Source of the DNA: Actinomycetota bacterium
GTDB taxonomy: Bacteria > Actinomycetota > Acidimicrobiia > IMCC26256 > PALSA-610
Assembly: GCA_030839005.1 (NCBI GenBank)
Contig: JAUZEM010000031.1
Coordinates: 1 to 6,231, forward strand
Direction of reading: 5' to 3'
Length of the DNA: 6,231 bases
Positions 5,807-6,231 of this stretch are shown here, in pieces (position 1 is the stretch's first letter; each line of letters begins with the position of its first letter). Both the position numbers and the translations under genes were made by a program. The notes under the pieces were generated by a model. It was not told the DNA's origin. It saw nothing but the letters and a program-made list of their open reading frames with translations, and made no database searches.

Positions 5807-6231
5807 ACGGCTTGGTGGTTGGTGTGCTGCTCGGTGCGGGACACTTCCCGGCCTTCACGGCCTGCGACAACGCGGACAGAACGCCTTGACGCATTGGATG
5901 GTCGGCCGGCGCAGTCACGAGGAACTGCTGCAGCGCGACGGCGCCCGCGCATTGCTTGTTCTCGATCTGCGACAGAAGCAGACCCTTGAAGACATACGAG
6001 TCAGGGTAGGTCGGATCGACCGAGATCGCCCGGTCGAGACTGGTACCCGCCGCGTCGAGCAGCTCTTTCTTCGTCGCCGGCGCCGTCACCTGTCGGGCGA
6101 CGAGCGCGGTGAGCCATCCCGCGTACGCGAGCGGCTCGGCTTGAGTCGGGTCGAGCTTTGACGCCGCCACGTACTCTTCGACCGCGGCCGGCAACGCGCC
6201 GGCCGACACGAGCGCGCGGGCGTAACGGACG
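5805..6231 (-). CDS. TPR-repeat protein, C-terminal part (5' end beyond window)
   Basis: The frame is open from the right edge, with 141 complete codons before the TAA at 5807-5805; the true start is outside the window. A GTG at 6209 is in frame, but the codons before it (VRYARAL) continue a perfect TPR helix, so it is not the start. The first TPR is YARALVSAGALPAAVEEY with the following ASKLDP, and a second follows at about DRAISVDPTYPDSYVFKG with the partner helix GAVALQQFLVTAP. The C-terminus is a Pro/Ser/Thr tail ending PTTKP. TPRs mediate protein-protein contacts. The spacing and sequence remind me of the TPR domain of CcmI/NrfG-like cytochrome c biogenesis proteins, but no other such gene is visible, so function is left open. 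It is the upstream partner of the cyclophilin gene. Confidence 0.85.
   Translation of the reverse strand, partial: VRYARALVSAGALPAAVEEYVAASKLDPTQAEPLAYAGWLTALVARQVTAPATKKELLDAAGTSLDRAISVDPTYPDSYVFKGLLLSQIENKQCAGAVALQQFLVTAPADHPMRQGVLSALSQAVKAGKCPAPSSTPTTKP

Noticed and set aside
6207..6209. GTG as the start of the TPR protein.
   Set aside because: The in-frame codons before it complete the first TPR helix (YARAL before VSAG), so the gene continues past the window edge.

Overview
This is a GC-rich window in which every supported gene lies on the minus strand. The genes are packed end to end with gaps of -8 to 38 bases. GC-rich codon use, several GTG starts, two regulators whose promoter-like hexamers sit right against a GTG codon (the leaderless pattern common in actinobacteria), and an Rrf2/CymR-type regulator together suggest an uncultured or poorly sampled actinobacterium, perhaps Acidimicrobiia-like. 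That placement is inference; there is no rRNA or other phylogenetic marker here.

In the direction of transcription (from the right edge to the left) the order is: the C-terminal part of a TPR protein (6231-5805, cut by the window); a single-domain cyclophilin peptidyl-prolyl isomerase (5794-5315); a cysteine-free Rrf2-family regulator (5276-4815); a membrane-anchored protein of unknown function that looks DUF3137-like (4804-4124); a LemA-family protein (4087-3515); a GntR/HutC-type regulator with a UTRA domain (3496-2774); a mitochondrial-type aconitase (2781-529); and a DUF1353-family protein with a C-terminal membrane segment (525-1, cut by the left edge). No RNA gene, mobile element, CRISPR array or convincing rho-independent terminator was seen, and no stretch over 300 bases lacks a gene.

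The window seems to hold at least three transcription units that may read through into one another. The TPR and cyclophilin genes form the tail of one unit. The Rrf2 regulator, the DUF3137-like gene and lemA form a second: its start lacks a Shine-Dalgarno and has only a weak promoter-like hexamer. The third is the clearest: an almost consensus promoter (TTGTCA, 17 bases, TATAAT) straddles the end of lemA and sits so close to the GTG of the GntR gene that the mRNA should be leaderless. GntR overlaps acn by 8 bases, and acn is followed after 3 bases by the DUF1353 gene, so regulator, aconitase and DUF1353 protein look translationally coupled.

Most of the content is ordinary housekeeping. The part most worth a second look is the GntR-acn-DUF1353 module: a ligand-sensing regulator of a class not usually tied to aconitase, a mitochondrial-type enzyme, and a membrane-anchored member of a family best known from phages, all tightly coupled.
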